This document shows, in pieces, positions 52,153 to 59,088 of a DNA stretch of 64,000 nucleotides (positions within the stretch are counted from its first letter, which is position 1; each line of letters opens with the position of its first letter). The stretch is from contig NZ_JAHCST010000013.1 of the NCBI RefSeq assembly GCF_018476525.1, positions 104,476 through 168,475 of the forward strand, written 5' to 3'. The position numbers and the translations under genes are program-made. The notes under the pieces were generated by a model. That model did no database searches, was not told the origin of the DNA, and worked only from the letters and a program-made list of their open reading frames with translations. Origin of the DNA: Acrocarpospora catenulata (lineage in GTDB: Bacteria; Actinomycetota; Actinomycetes; Streptosporangiales; Streptosporangiaceae).

Positions 52153-53873
52153 GCGACTTCCCAGGCGTCGTCGGCCGCGCCGAGCATGGCGCGGTAGTCG
52201 GGGTCGTGGCAGAGCCGCTCGTGCGGGCCGGCCGCCCGTACCCGGCCCTGGTGGAGCCAGACGACCAGGTCGGCGCCGGCGGCGGTGGCGGCGCGGTGGG
52301 CGACCAGGATCCGGGTACGCCCGGCCAGCAGCCTGGTCAAGGTGGCACTCACCTCCGCCTCGGTGGCGGTGTCCAGGCTGGAGGTGGCGTCGTCCAGGAT
52401 CAGCACCCGCCGTTCCCGCGCCACGGCCCTGGCCAGGCCGAGCCGCTGGACCTCGCCGCCGGAGAGCGGGGCCTGCGCCAGCGGCGTGTCGTAGCCCTGG
52501 GGCAGCCTGCGGATGAAGGTGTCGGCCGCGGCCCGGGCGGCGGCCTGTTCGACCTGGTCGCGGCCGATGCCCTCGCTGCCGTAGGCGATCGTGTCGTGCA
52601 GGGTCTCGCCGAGCAGCGCGGGACGCTCGAAGGCGTAGGCGACGGCACGCCGGAGTTGGTCGGGCCGGATCTCGGCGACCGGCACGCCGTCCAGCAGGAC
52701 CTGGCCGTGGTCGGGGGTGAGCAGCCCGCCGGCGACGGCGGCGAAGGTGGACTTTCCCGAGCCCGACCGGCCGACCACGGCCACCGCGATCCCGGCGGGG
52801 ATGTCCAGGTCGATCCCCTCCAGTACGGCTTCGTCGCCGACGCGCACGGTCACCCCGCGGAAGGCGAGCGCGCCGGGGCCGTCCGGCAGCGGGAGCGTGC
52901 CGCCGGGGCCGTCCGGCAGGTCGAACACCTCCCCCACGCGGGCCACGCCGGACCGTACGTGGGCGATGCCCATCAACGAGTCCACCAGGCCCAGCAGACC
53001 CATCGCCATGCCGACATATCCCCCGACGGCGATCCAGGACCCGGGGGTGATCCGCCCGTCGGCCACGCCCACCCCGGCCACCGCCAGTACGGCGATCTCC
53101 ACCAGCGGGGCCATCAGCATGACCTTCCAGACCGTGCGCCGCTGGGCGTCCCAGGTCGCCAGACCGGCCGCGCTCAGCTCGGGCAGCGGCTCCAGCACCC
53201 GTTCCACCTCGCGGTTGAGCGTGCCGCTCGCCCGGATGGTCCGGGCCCCGGACATCGCCTCCACCAGCCGCGCCGACAGCGAGCCCTGGAGTTCCTGGTA
53301 CCGGGTGAGCAGTTCGGTGGCCTCGGAGATGAAGCGGCGGATGATCACGGCGAACACCGGCACGCAGACCGCGAAGGCCAGCGCCAGCGTCCAGTCGATC
53401 AGCACCAGCGCCACCAGGCCGCCGACGGAGAGCACCACCGAGTCGGCGATCGAGAGCACCGTCGCCACCAGCCCGGACGCCTCGGTGGTGCCCGACACCA
53501 GGCGGCTGCTCAGCTCCCCCGCCGCGAACCGGCGGCGGCCCGCGACGCCCGCCAGGAGCACCCGGTGGACGAGCCCGCGGCGCAGCGCCAGCTCCACGGC
53601 GGTGGCTCCGGCGGTGCTCGCCCAGGTGTCGACGATCTCGACCAGCATGGCCGTGCCGAGCAGCACGCCCAGCCAGACCAGCGCGGGGCCGAGCCCGGAG
53701 CCGGCCAGCGCGGCGTCCACCGCCGCGGCCGTCGCGGCGGGCAGCAGCAGGAGCGTGGCGGTGCCCACGATCGTGGACAGCACCAGCGCGGCAGTCCACC
53801 CCGGGGCGCGCCGCATGGAGAAGAGCAGCATTCGCCCGGGCGTGTCCACCTCCCGGGAGCGGAGCTCACCCAT
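52149..53873 (-). CDS. lanT1: ABC exporter half-transporter of the lanthipeptide cluster (degenerate NBD)
   Basis: 574 aa: membrane domain, then Walker A VGRSGSGKSTF, signature LSGGEVQRLGLARAV and Walker B RVLILDDATSSLD, where the catalytic Glu is Asp. Heterodimeric ABC exporters typically pair one such degenerate site with one canonical site, and the partner overlaps its 3' end. ATG 53873 has GAGAGG 8 nt upstream; an earlier TTG near 53906 is less likely. It lies downstream of three precursor peptide genes, behind a strong hairpin, and probably exports their modified products. The symbol is a working label. Confidence 0.85.
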   Translation of the reverse strand: MGELRSREVDTPGRMLLFSMRRAPGWTAALVLSTIVGTATLLLLPAATAAAVDAALAGSGLGPALVWLGVLLGTAMLVEIVDTWASTAGATAVELALRRGLVHRVLLAGVAGRRRFAAGELSSRLVSGTTEASGLVATVLSIADSVVLSVGGLVALVLIDWTLALAFAVCVPVFAVIIRRFISEATELLTRYQELQGSLSARLVEAMSGARTIRASGTLNREVERVLEPLPELSAAGLATWDAQRRTVWKVMLMAPLVEIAVLAVAGVGVADGRITPGSWIAVGGYVGMAMGLLGLVDSLMGIAHVRSGVARVGEVFDLPDGPGGTLPLPDGPGALAFRGVTVRVGDEAVLEGIDLDIPAGIAVAVVGRSGSGKSTFAAVAGGLLTPDHGQVLLDGVPVAEIRPDQLRRAVAYAFERPALLGETLHDTIAYGSEGIGRDQVEQAAARAAADTFIRRLPQGYDTPLAQAPLSGGEVQRLGLARAVARERRVLILDDATSSLDTATEAEVSATLTRLLAGRTRILVAHRAATAAGADLVVWLHQGRVRAAGPHERLCHDPDYRAMLGAADDAWEVA

Positions 53874-53909
53874 CTTTTCGGCCTCTCGATCAGTGAATGA
53901 CGGCAAAAC

Positions 53910-53937
53910 GTGGAGTGGGCCGGACGGCCCACTCCAC
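53910..53937 (-). terminator. Hairpin attenuator between precursor peptides and exporter genes
   Basis: GTGGAGTGGGCC (53910-53921) and GGCCCACTCCAC (53926-53937) form a 12-bp perfect stem with a 4-nt loop. Read on the minus strand it starts 16 bp after the lanA1 stop and is followed by CGTTTTG. Placed between small, highly needed peptide genes and transporter genes, it is likely to let the precursors be made in excess. Confidence 0.7.
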
Positions 53938-53953
53938 TGGTCGGGAGCTCGCG

Positions 53954-54094
53954 CTACCCGTCGTTGCGGGTGTAGCTGGTGAAGCAGCCGCTACAGGTGA
54001 GTGCGCAGGTCTCCGGGCAGGTGACCGGGGCGCACGGGCGCAGGCCCGCGGCCTCGGCCGGAAGCAGTTCCAGAGCATTGACGTCGATGGTCAT
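53954..54094 (-). CDS. lanA1: Lanthipeptide precursor peptide A1
   Basis: 46 aa, too short for routine gene calling. The 20-residue leader (MTIDVNALELLPAEAAGLRP) ends in Pro, and the core starts at Cys21. The core is 26 aa with five Cys at 21, 26, 30, 34 and 37. The Cys at 26, 30 and 34 are each preceded by Thr (VTC, ETC, LTC), and further Ser/Thr lie at 35, 39, 40 and 42. The leader is nearly the same as in the two neighbouring peptides, while the cores differ, as expected for a precursor family. GGGA lies 6 nt before ATG 54094. It is the last of the three peptides before a hairpin. Confidence 0.85.
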   Translation of the reverse strand: MTIDVNALELLPAEAAGLRPCAPVTCPETCALTCSGCFTSYTRNDG

Positions 54095-54158
54095 GTGAAA
54101 TCCCGTGTGATGTTGGAATGGATGGCGCGGACGGGCCCGATGGCCCGCCCCGCCGGTG

Positions 54159-54296
54159 TCAGATCTTCTTGGTGATGTCGCAGGTGACGTCGCAGGTCGC
54201 GTCACCGCAGGTGATGCCGCAGGTGATCAGCCAGCCGCAGGGCCTGAGGGCCGTGTCGGCCGGGAGCAGCTCAAGCGCGCTGATGTCGATGCTCAT
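54159..54296 (-). CDS. lanA2: Lanthipeptide precursor peptide A2
   Basis: 45 aa. The 19-residue leader MSIDISALELLPADTALRP is followed by a 26-aa core beginning at Cys20. Five Cys lie at 20, 26, 30, 35 and 39, and the last four are each directly preceded by Thr (ITC, ITC, ATC, VTC), giving the most regular pattern of the three. The tail is DITKKI. The ribosome site AGGGGGGA lies about 6 nt upstream of ATG 54296, within a small hairpin. An imperfect GC-rich inverted repeat (about 54124-54154) separates it from A1. Confidence 0.86.
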   Translation of the reverse strand: MSIDISALELLPADTALRPCGWLITCGITCGDATCDVTCDITKKI

Positions 54297-54300
54297 GTCG

Positions 54301-54318
54301 TATTCCCCCCTAGGAATA
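54301..54318 (-). promoter_or_regulatory. Small hairpin enclosing the lanA2 ribosome-binding site
   Basis: TATTCC (54301-54306) and GGAATA (54313-54318) can pair with a 6-nt loop; on the minus strand the loop and 3' arm hold AGGGGGGA, the ribosome site for lanA2. It could lower or time lanA2 translation relative to its neighbours. The stem is short, so this is tentative. Confidence 0.35.
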
Positions 54319-54346
54319 AGGTGTTTTGACGGAACGGCCGCTGGGG

Positions 54347-54496
54347 CTAGTCCTCGCTCCAGACGGTCTTGGTGCAGGTGCTGGTGCAGCTCACCTTCGG
54401 GAAGCAGGTGAACAGGCAGGAGAGCAGGCCCTGGCAGGGCCTGAGGCCCTCGGCCTCCGCCGGAAGCAGTTCCAGCGCTCTGATGTCGATTTCCAT
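54347..54496 (-). CDS. lanA3: Lanthipeptide precursor peptide A3 (first in the operon order)
   Basis: 49 aa. The leader MEIDIRALELLPAEAEGLRP (20 aa) is followed by a 29-aa core from Cys21, with five Cys at 21, 27, 31, 37 and 41. The last four follow Ser or Thr (LSC, FTC, VSC, STC). The tail CTKTVWSED holds further Thr and Ser. The site GAGGAGA 7-8 nt before ATG 54496 is the strongest of the three peptide genes. It lies 63 bp downstream of the S9 protease gene on the same strand. Reading is by hand from the reverse strand, and start, stop and frame are clear. Confidence 0.86.
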   Translation of the reverse strand: MEIDIRALELLPAEAEGLRPCQGLLSCLFTCFPKVSCTSTCTKTVWSED

Positions 54497-54559
54497 TGGA
54501 ATTTCTCCTCACTTTTGTTTTCTGGTGACCGCCGTGACCGAGGTCGCGGCGGAGTCTGG

Positions 54560-56254
54560 TCACGGCGTGCGCAGGAAACCCACGAGCCGGTCGATCAGCT
54601 CGGGTCCGTGCGGGCCGTGGGTCGGGTCGTGGCCGCCGGTCGGGGACTCCACGTACGTGAAATCCCGTCCGGTCCGGCGCAGGTGGTCGCAGAGCCGCTG
54701 GGACTGGCTGACCGGGATCACCTCGTCCAAGCAGCCGTGCACGATCAGCAGCCGGGCGGCGATGCGGTGGCAGAGCAGGACCAGGTCGCGCGGGCCGAGC
54801 TCGTCGTCGATCGCCTCGCGTCCGCCCAGCCGCTCGATCAGCGCCCGTACGGCGGGCGAACCCTCCTCGTGGAGGCTGGGCCCCGACAGGAACGGCGCCA
54901 CCGCCGCGCAGCGGTCCCAGAGCCAGGGGTCGGCGGCGGCCGCCAGCAGGGCGAGGAAGGCGCCGTAGCTGGTGCCGTGCAGCATCAGCGTGCGGCCCTC
55001 GGCGGCCAGCTGCCTCCCGAGGTGGCGGATGTCGGCCAGGTCCGGCCCGCCCCAGGCGCCGTGCAGGGCCTGCTGGTGGGCCTGGCCGTAGCCGGTGCTG
55101 CCCCGGTAGTTGGGGGCCACGACGGCGACCCCGGCCGCGGCCAGCCGCTGCAGGAACGGGTCGAAGCCGAGCTGGGCCGCCGCCTCCGGGCCGCCGTGCA
55201 GGGAGACCACCAGGTGGTCGGCCCGCCGCCAGTCGCCGTAGACGACCGCCTCGATGGGCCCGTCGGGGCCGGGGAACCGGTGGACCTCGGCGTCGGCCCA
55301 TTCGCCGTCCTCGCCGTCGGCGGCCAGCTCCCAGCGGCCGGTGGCCGGGTCGACGGTGGCGACGCCTCCTGGCTGGGCGGGCGCGGAGAACGGGAAGCGC
55401 AGGCCGTCCGGGCCCCAGGCGGCGATGGTATGGATGATGCCGGGGGGCGTGGCCACGGTGCGGATCCGCTCCTCCCCCGGCGTGTAGACGACCAGGTGGG
55501 AGCGGGCGCCCAGGTCCACGCGGAGCGCCACGTCCTGGCCGGCGGCGGCCATCGGGGCGACCGTGCCCTCGATCGCCTCCAGGGTGTCGGGGAAGACCGG
55601 CGCCTCGCCGGGGAGGGCGTGGCCGAGCCGGAGCCGTCCGTCCACCAGGCCCGCCAGGAGCAGGCGGTCCCCGGCGGCCAGCAGGTGCTGGCCGGGCCCG
55701 GTGCCGGGGATGGGGCGACAGGAGCCGGTGGCCAGGTCCAGGGTGATCGGCCGCGGGGCGTCGCCGTGGTGGGTGAGGCCGAGTAGTTGGGGGCCGAGCG
55801 GGTGCCCGCCAGTGACGATGCCGGGCAGTTCGGTTATCTTCTCCAGCCCGGTGTCCAGGACCCGGTAGATCGCGGTGCCCTCCCCCGGGGTGCGGCTGAA
55901 CGCCAGCGCCAGCTCCTCCTCGCCGGGGGTGGCGGCCAGCCGTACGGCGGGGCTGGGCACCGTGGCCAGCGGACGCTCCCCGGACGGGGTGACCAGCACC
56001 AGGCGGTGGAAACCAGCGCCCGGCCGGGTGAGCACGACCCGGCCGTCCCGGCGGCAGAGCAACTGGGTCCAGGTGCTCTCGCCCTGCCCGGTGGGCAGCA
56101 CCCGGCGCTCGGCCCCGTACGGGGTGAAGCGCCAGGACTCCACCTCAAGCCGGCCGTCGGCGGCGCCGGTCAGGCAGGCGGCGTGGCTGCCGTCCTGCGC
56201 GAAGGCGAAGCTGATCCGGGAGGGCACGGTACGGACCGTGGCGGGGGCGCTCAT
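54560..56254 (-). CDS. lanP: S9 prolyl-oligopeptidase-family protease, likely leader peptidase
   Basis: 564 aa. An N-terminal beta-propeller-like region (about 1-310) is followed by an alpha/beta hydrolase domain with SLHGGPEAAAQLGFDPFLQRL, PNYRGSTGYG, nucleophile elbow LHGTSYGAF (GxSxG), Asp in VHGCLDEVIPVSQSQRL and His in PTGGHDPTHGPHG. The family cleaves after Pro, and each precursor here has Pro directly before its first core Cys. There is no signal peptide, so cleavage would take place inside the cell before export, as with FlaP in class III clusters. It shares TGATG with the end of the synthetase gene. The symbol is a working label. Confidence 0.88.
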   Translation of the reverse strand: MSAPATVRTVPSRISFAFAQDGSHAACLTGAADGRLEVESWRFTPYGAERRVLPTGQGESTWTQLLCRRDGRVVLTRPGAGFHRLVLVTPSGERPLATVPSPAVRLAATPGEEELALAFSRTPGEGTAIYRVLDTGLEKITELPGIVTGGHPLGPQLLGLTHHGDAPRPITLDLATGSCRPIPGTGPGQHLLAAGDRLLLAGLVDGRLRLGHALPGEAPVFPDTLEAIEGTVAPMAAAGQDVALRVDLGARSHLVVYTPGEERIRTVATPPGIIHTIAAWGPDGLRFPFSAPAQPGGVATVDPATGRWELAADGEDGEWADAEVHRFPGPDGPIEAVVYGDWRRADHLVVSLHGGPEAAAQLGFDPFLQRLAAAGVAVVAPNYRGSTGYGQAHQQALHGAWGGPDLADIRHLGRQLAAEGRTLMLHGTSYGAFLALLAAAADPWLWDRCAAVAPFLSGPSLHEEGSPAVRALIERLGGREAIDDELGPRDLVLLCHRIAARLLIVHGCLDEVIPVSQSQRLCDHLRRTGRDFTYVESPTGGHDPTHGPHGPELIDRLVGFLRTP

Positions 56255-58947
56255 CACGCCACCCCCGCGGGCACGCGGGCCAGCAGGTCGTCCAGCATCC
56301 ACCCGCGGGGGCCGCCCTCGCGGAGCCGGAGCAGGAAGGCCAGCGCGCCGCCGAGCCCGGTGTTGTAGCCGGGGGTGACGTCCACGCCGGACTCGTCCGG
56401 CAGCACCAGCAGGCCGTCGCGGAGGGTGTTCCTGGCGTACATCGCGGTGGCCAGTTCGGCGGCCCGTTCGCGGTGGCGCGGCTCGCCGGTGAAGTCGGCC
56501 AGGTCGAGCAGGAAGTCGCCGTCCCCGGCCAGGCCGTGGCAGGCGCTCATGCCGCTGTACCACCGGCCCTGCCACACCGCGGCCCCGGCCGCCTCGGCCA
56601 GGTCGCGGAAGCGCTGCTCGCCGGTGGCCGCCCACAGGCGGATCAGGAAGGTGCCGACCCCGGAGGAGCCGCTGCACCAGTGGCGCATCCGGGTCCTGGA
56701 CCCGTCCTTCTCCTCGCCGGTACGCCACCAGGCGGCACCGCCCTCGACGTCGGCCTCGGCCACCAGGGTGTCGGCGGCGCGCAGGGCGGCGGCCCGGTAG
56801 TCGGCGCGGCCGGTGGCCAGCCAGGCGTACAGCAGGAAGGTGCCCGCCCCGGCCACGCCGTGCGCGAAGCCGAGGTGGGTCAGACCGGCCAGGTCGGAGG
56901 CGAAGGTCTCGGGGATCGGCCAGACGAGGTGGCCGTCCGCGCGTTCCCGCGCGGAGCCCAGCACGCTGTCGGCGGCGGTGGCGAACCGGTCCTTCCATTC
57001 GGGGTCGCCGGTGGCCAGCCACAGATGCGCCTGGAGCATGCCGGCGCCGGTCGCGCCGTGGCAGATGTCATGGTTGGGCCACACCACCGGGACCTTTCTG
57101 GCCATCTCGGTGGCGCGGGCGGCCAGCTCGTCGTCGCCGAGGAACCTTGCGGCGTCGTACAGGGCCCAGGCCGTGCCGGAGCGGCCGAAGTACAGGCCGG
57201 GCAGCACGATCGGGGTGTCGAAGAGGCGCCGCTGGACCCAGCCGGCCACGGCCGCGACGCCCTCCCTTAGACGGTCGCCGCCGAGGGTGCGCGCGCTCTG
57301 GGTGAGCACCTGGAGGACCCCGCCCGCGCCGTGCTGCACGTTCAGCGGGTCGGCCTTGGCGCCGAACTCCCCGGCGGGCCAGAGCCGGTGGGCGTCCAGG
57401 TTCATGGTGCGCAGGATGTGCTCGAGCCCATCGGTGATCAGCCGCTCCTGCTCCACCGGCGCCGCCGGCCGCCGGAGTGCCTGTTCCTGGGGGTCGTCGA
57501 GGAACGCGCGGGCCCGGTCCAGGCTCCACCGGTCGTCGGGGTCGTCCCGCATCAGACCGAGTACCAGCGGGGCGAGCCGCCGCAGGGCCGGCATGTCGGC
57601 GGCGAGAAGGCCGACGAACTCGGCCACCCGGTCCTGCGCCGACCGCACGGCGGGCTGGTCGGCGGGGAACAGCGGGTCCACTCCGGTGATCAGGTGCAGC
57701 AGCGTGGCGCCGAGGCCGTAGAGGTCGGCCTCACGCGAGGGCCCGGAGCCGAAGCGGGGCGCGGCCTCCTGCTCGGGTGCGCCGAACCCCGGCGTGTACG
57801 CCTTGCAGGCCAGCGCCCTTTCCGGCAGCGCGAGCTCCAGGTCGATCAGCCGGATCGCGCCGTCCGGGGTGACCATCAGGTTGTTCGGATTGAAGTCCCG
57901 CAGCACCAGGCCCTGCCCGTGCACGGCGGCCATGATCTCCACCAGCTGCCCGGCCATGCGCACGGCCTCCGCCAGTGGCGCACCCGCGCCGCCGCGCACC
58001 CCGGCCTGCTCGGCCGTCCAACTGCGGAGCGTGTCGCCCGGCACCAGCTCCTGGGCCAGGAACACGTTCTCCTGGTAGGTCAGCAGGGCCACCTTCGCGG
58101 GGGTGAACCCCAGCGGGGCCAGCCGGTCCAGCAGGTCGGCCTCGTGGCGGAGCGTGTCGCGGGCGTCGTCGCCGGTGAACAGGCCCATCACGTACGGCCT
58201 GGCCTGCTTGAGTATGACGTCGGCGCCGGTGGCCTGGTCGACGGCCCGGTAGACACCGCCCCGGTAGGAGTGCCGGATGGCCTCGCGTACCACGAAACGG
58301 TCGGCGATCATGACCGACGAGGGCCGGGCGCCGGTCACGGGCTCGGGCTCCGGCAGCGGGGACTCGGCCCACGGCGGCGGGTTGTACCAGGCCTGGCGCT
58401 CGTCCTTGTGGTGGGTGCCGTCCGGAGCCACCACCACCGACTCGTACGTGCCGTCGTTGGTGAGCACCGAGGAGGCGTGGAACACCCCGAAGCGGTAGTG
58501 CACCAAGCTGTCGGCCCGCAGCCGCCGATCGGAGAGGATCACCGGCCCCGGCAGCCCCTGGGTGGCCTGGTCCAGTTCCTCCGCCAGCAAGCGGAACTGC
58601 TCGTCATCGGCCGGGTACGCGGTGAGGAACTTGCCACCGCTCCCCCGATCCACGTTGCTGGACAGCAGGTCGGCGAGCTGGTCGAGCCCCTTGGCGAACT
58701 TGAACGCGCAGCCGCGCCTGACCAGCACCTCGGCGGCCCTGGCCAGCACGATCGGCGCCGACAACTGGGTAGCCGACAGATGCAGCTTCCAGCCCTGCTC
58801 CCGCTTGACGTCACCCGGCGGCGTGAGCATGCACCAGAAGTCGCCCGGCTCGACCTGCCACGCCTCGGCCGCCTCCCGGCCCAGCACCGCCCGGGCCACA
58901 TCCATCAGGAGCCGCGAGTCGGCTCCGCCTCCCTCATCGCCACGCAC
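56254..58947 (-). CDS. lanL: Class IV-like lanthipeptide synthetase (lyase, kinase, zinc cyclase)
   Basis: 897 aa. The N-terminal phospho-Ser/Thr lyase region has GWKLHLSATQ, GKFLTAYP, VILSDRRL and LVHYRFGVF. The kinase region has GVYRAVDQATGADVILKQARP (in part), catalytic loop VLRDFNPNNLMV and LIDLELALP. The LanC-like cyclase has DICHGATGAG, zinc ligand Cys in HWCSGSSGVG, and Cys-His in SACHGLAGDG. All three zinc ligands are present, which favours class IV (LanL) over class III (LanKC). GTG 58947 is chosen because AGAGGA lies 7 nt upstream; a longer frame begins at 59031. It dehydrates Ser/Thr and forms thioether rings in the adjacent LanA peptides. Confidence 0.9.
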   Translation of the reverse strand: MRGDEGGGADSRLLMDVARAVLGREAAEAWQVEPGDFWCMLTPPGDVKREQGWKLHLSATQLSAPIVLARAAEVLVRRGCAFKFAKGLDQLADLLSSNVDRGSGGKFLTAYPADDEQFRLLAEELDQATQGLPGPVILSDRRLRADSLVHYRFGVFHASSVLTNDGTYESVVVAPDGTHHKDERQAWYNPPPWAESPLPEPEPVTGARPSSVMIADRFVVREAIRHSYRGGVYRAVDQATGADVILKQARPYVMGLFTGDDARDTLRHEADLLDRLAPLGFTPAKVALLTYQENVFLAQELVPGDTLRSWTAEQAGVRGGAGAPLAEAVRMAGQLVEIMAAVHGQGLVLRDFNPNNLMVTPDGAIRLIDLELALPERALACKAYTPGFGAPEQEAAPRFGSGPSREADLYGLGATLLHLITGVDPLFPADQPAVRSAQDRVAEFVGLLAADMPALRRLAPLVLGLMRDDPDDRWSLDRARAFLDDPQEQALRRPAAPVEQERLITDGLEHILRTMNLDAHRLWPAGEFGAKADPLNVQHGAGGVLQVLTQSARTLGGDRLREGVAAVAGWVQRRLFDTPIVLPGLYFGRSGTAWALYDAARFLGDDELAARATEMARKVPVVWPNHDICHGATGAGMLQAHLWLATGDPEWKDRFATAADSVLGSARERADGHLVWPIPETFASDLAGLTHLGFAHGVAGAGTFLLYAWLATGRADYRAAALRAADTLVAEADVEGGAAWWRTGEEKDGSRTRMRHWCSGSSGVGTFLIRLWAATGEQRFRDLAEAAGAAVWQGRWYSGMSACHGLAGDGDFLLDLADFTGEPRHRERAAELATAMYARNTLRDGLLVLPDESGVDVTPGYNTGLGGALAFLLRLREGGPRGWMLDDLLARVPAGVA

Positions 58948-58971
58948 GTGATCGTCCTCTCGTCCCCCCAG

Positions 58972-59045
58972 CCGAAGCTTTTCTTCGGTTGCGCCCCATA
59001 GGGCGTTCCATGCCGTTCCATGGCGGGGCACGGGGATGTTCCACG
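58972..59045 (-). promoter_or_regulatory. Upstream region of lanL: direct repeats and leader hairpin
   Basis: On the minus strand, two CATGGAAC units (59015-59022 and 59005-59012) repeat every 10 bp, and a related CGTGGAAC lies at 59038-59045. The third overlaps the 8-bp palindrome CCACGTGG (59041-59048). Closer to the gene, CCGAAG-N5-CTTCGG (58972-58988) forms a short hairpin in the probable leader RNA. These could be activator sites for the lanthipeptide operon. No regulator gene lies nearby. Confidence 0.4.
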
Positions 59046-59052
59046 TGGGTGA

Positions 59053-59080
59053 AGCCGGGAGGGTTGCCGCCCTCCCGGCT
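59053..59080 (-). terminator. Terminator after the PQQ-CBM2 gene
   Basis: AGCCGGGAGGG (59053-59063) and CCCTCCCGGCT (59070-59080) pair as an 11-bp perfect stem with a 6-nt loop, 8 bp after the stop of the upstream gene on the minus strand. No T-run follows, as is usual in this genome. Confidence 0.75.
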
Positions 59081-59088
59081 GTTCGGGG

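Noticed and set aside
53876..54560. A fourth precursor peptide near the three LanA genes
   Set aside because: All remaining stretches between the exporter and protease genes were read on the minus strand, and none carries another ALELLPA leader.
58948..59031. A longer lanL start at ATG 59031
   Set aside because: The extra 28 residues have no lanthipeptide-synthetase similarity, and a good ribosome site directly precedes GTG 58947.
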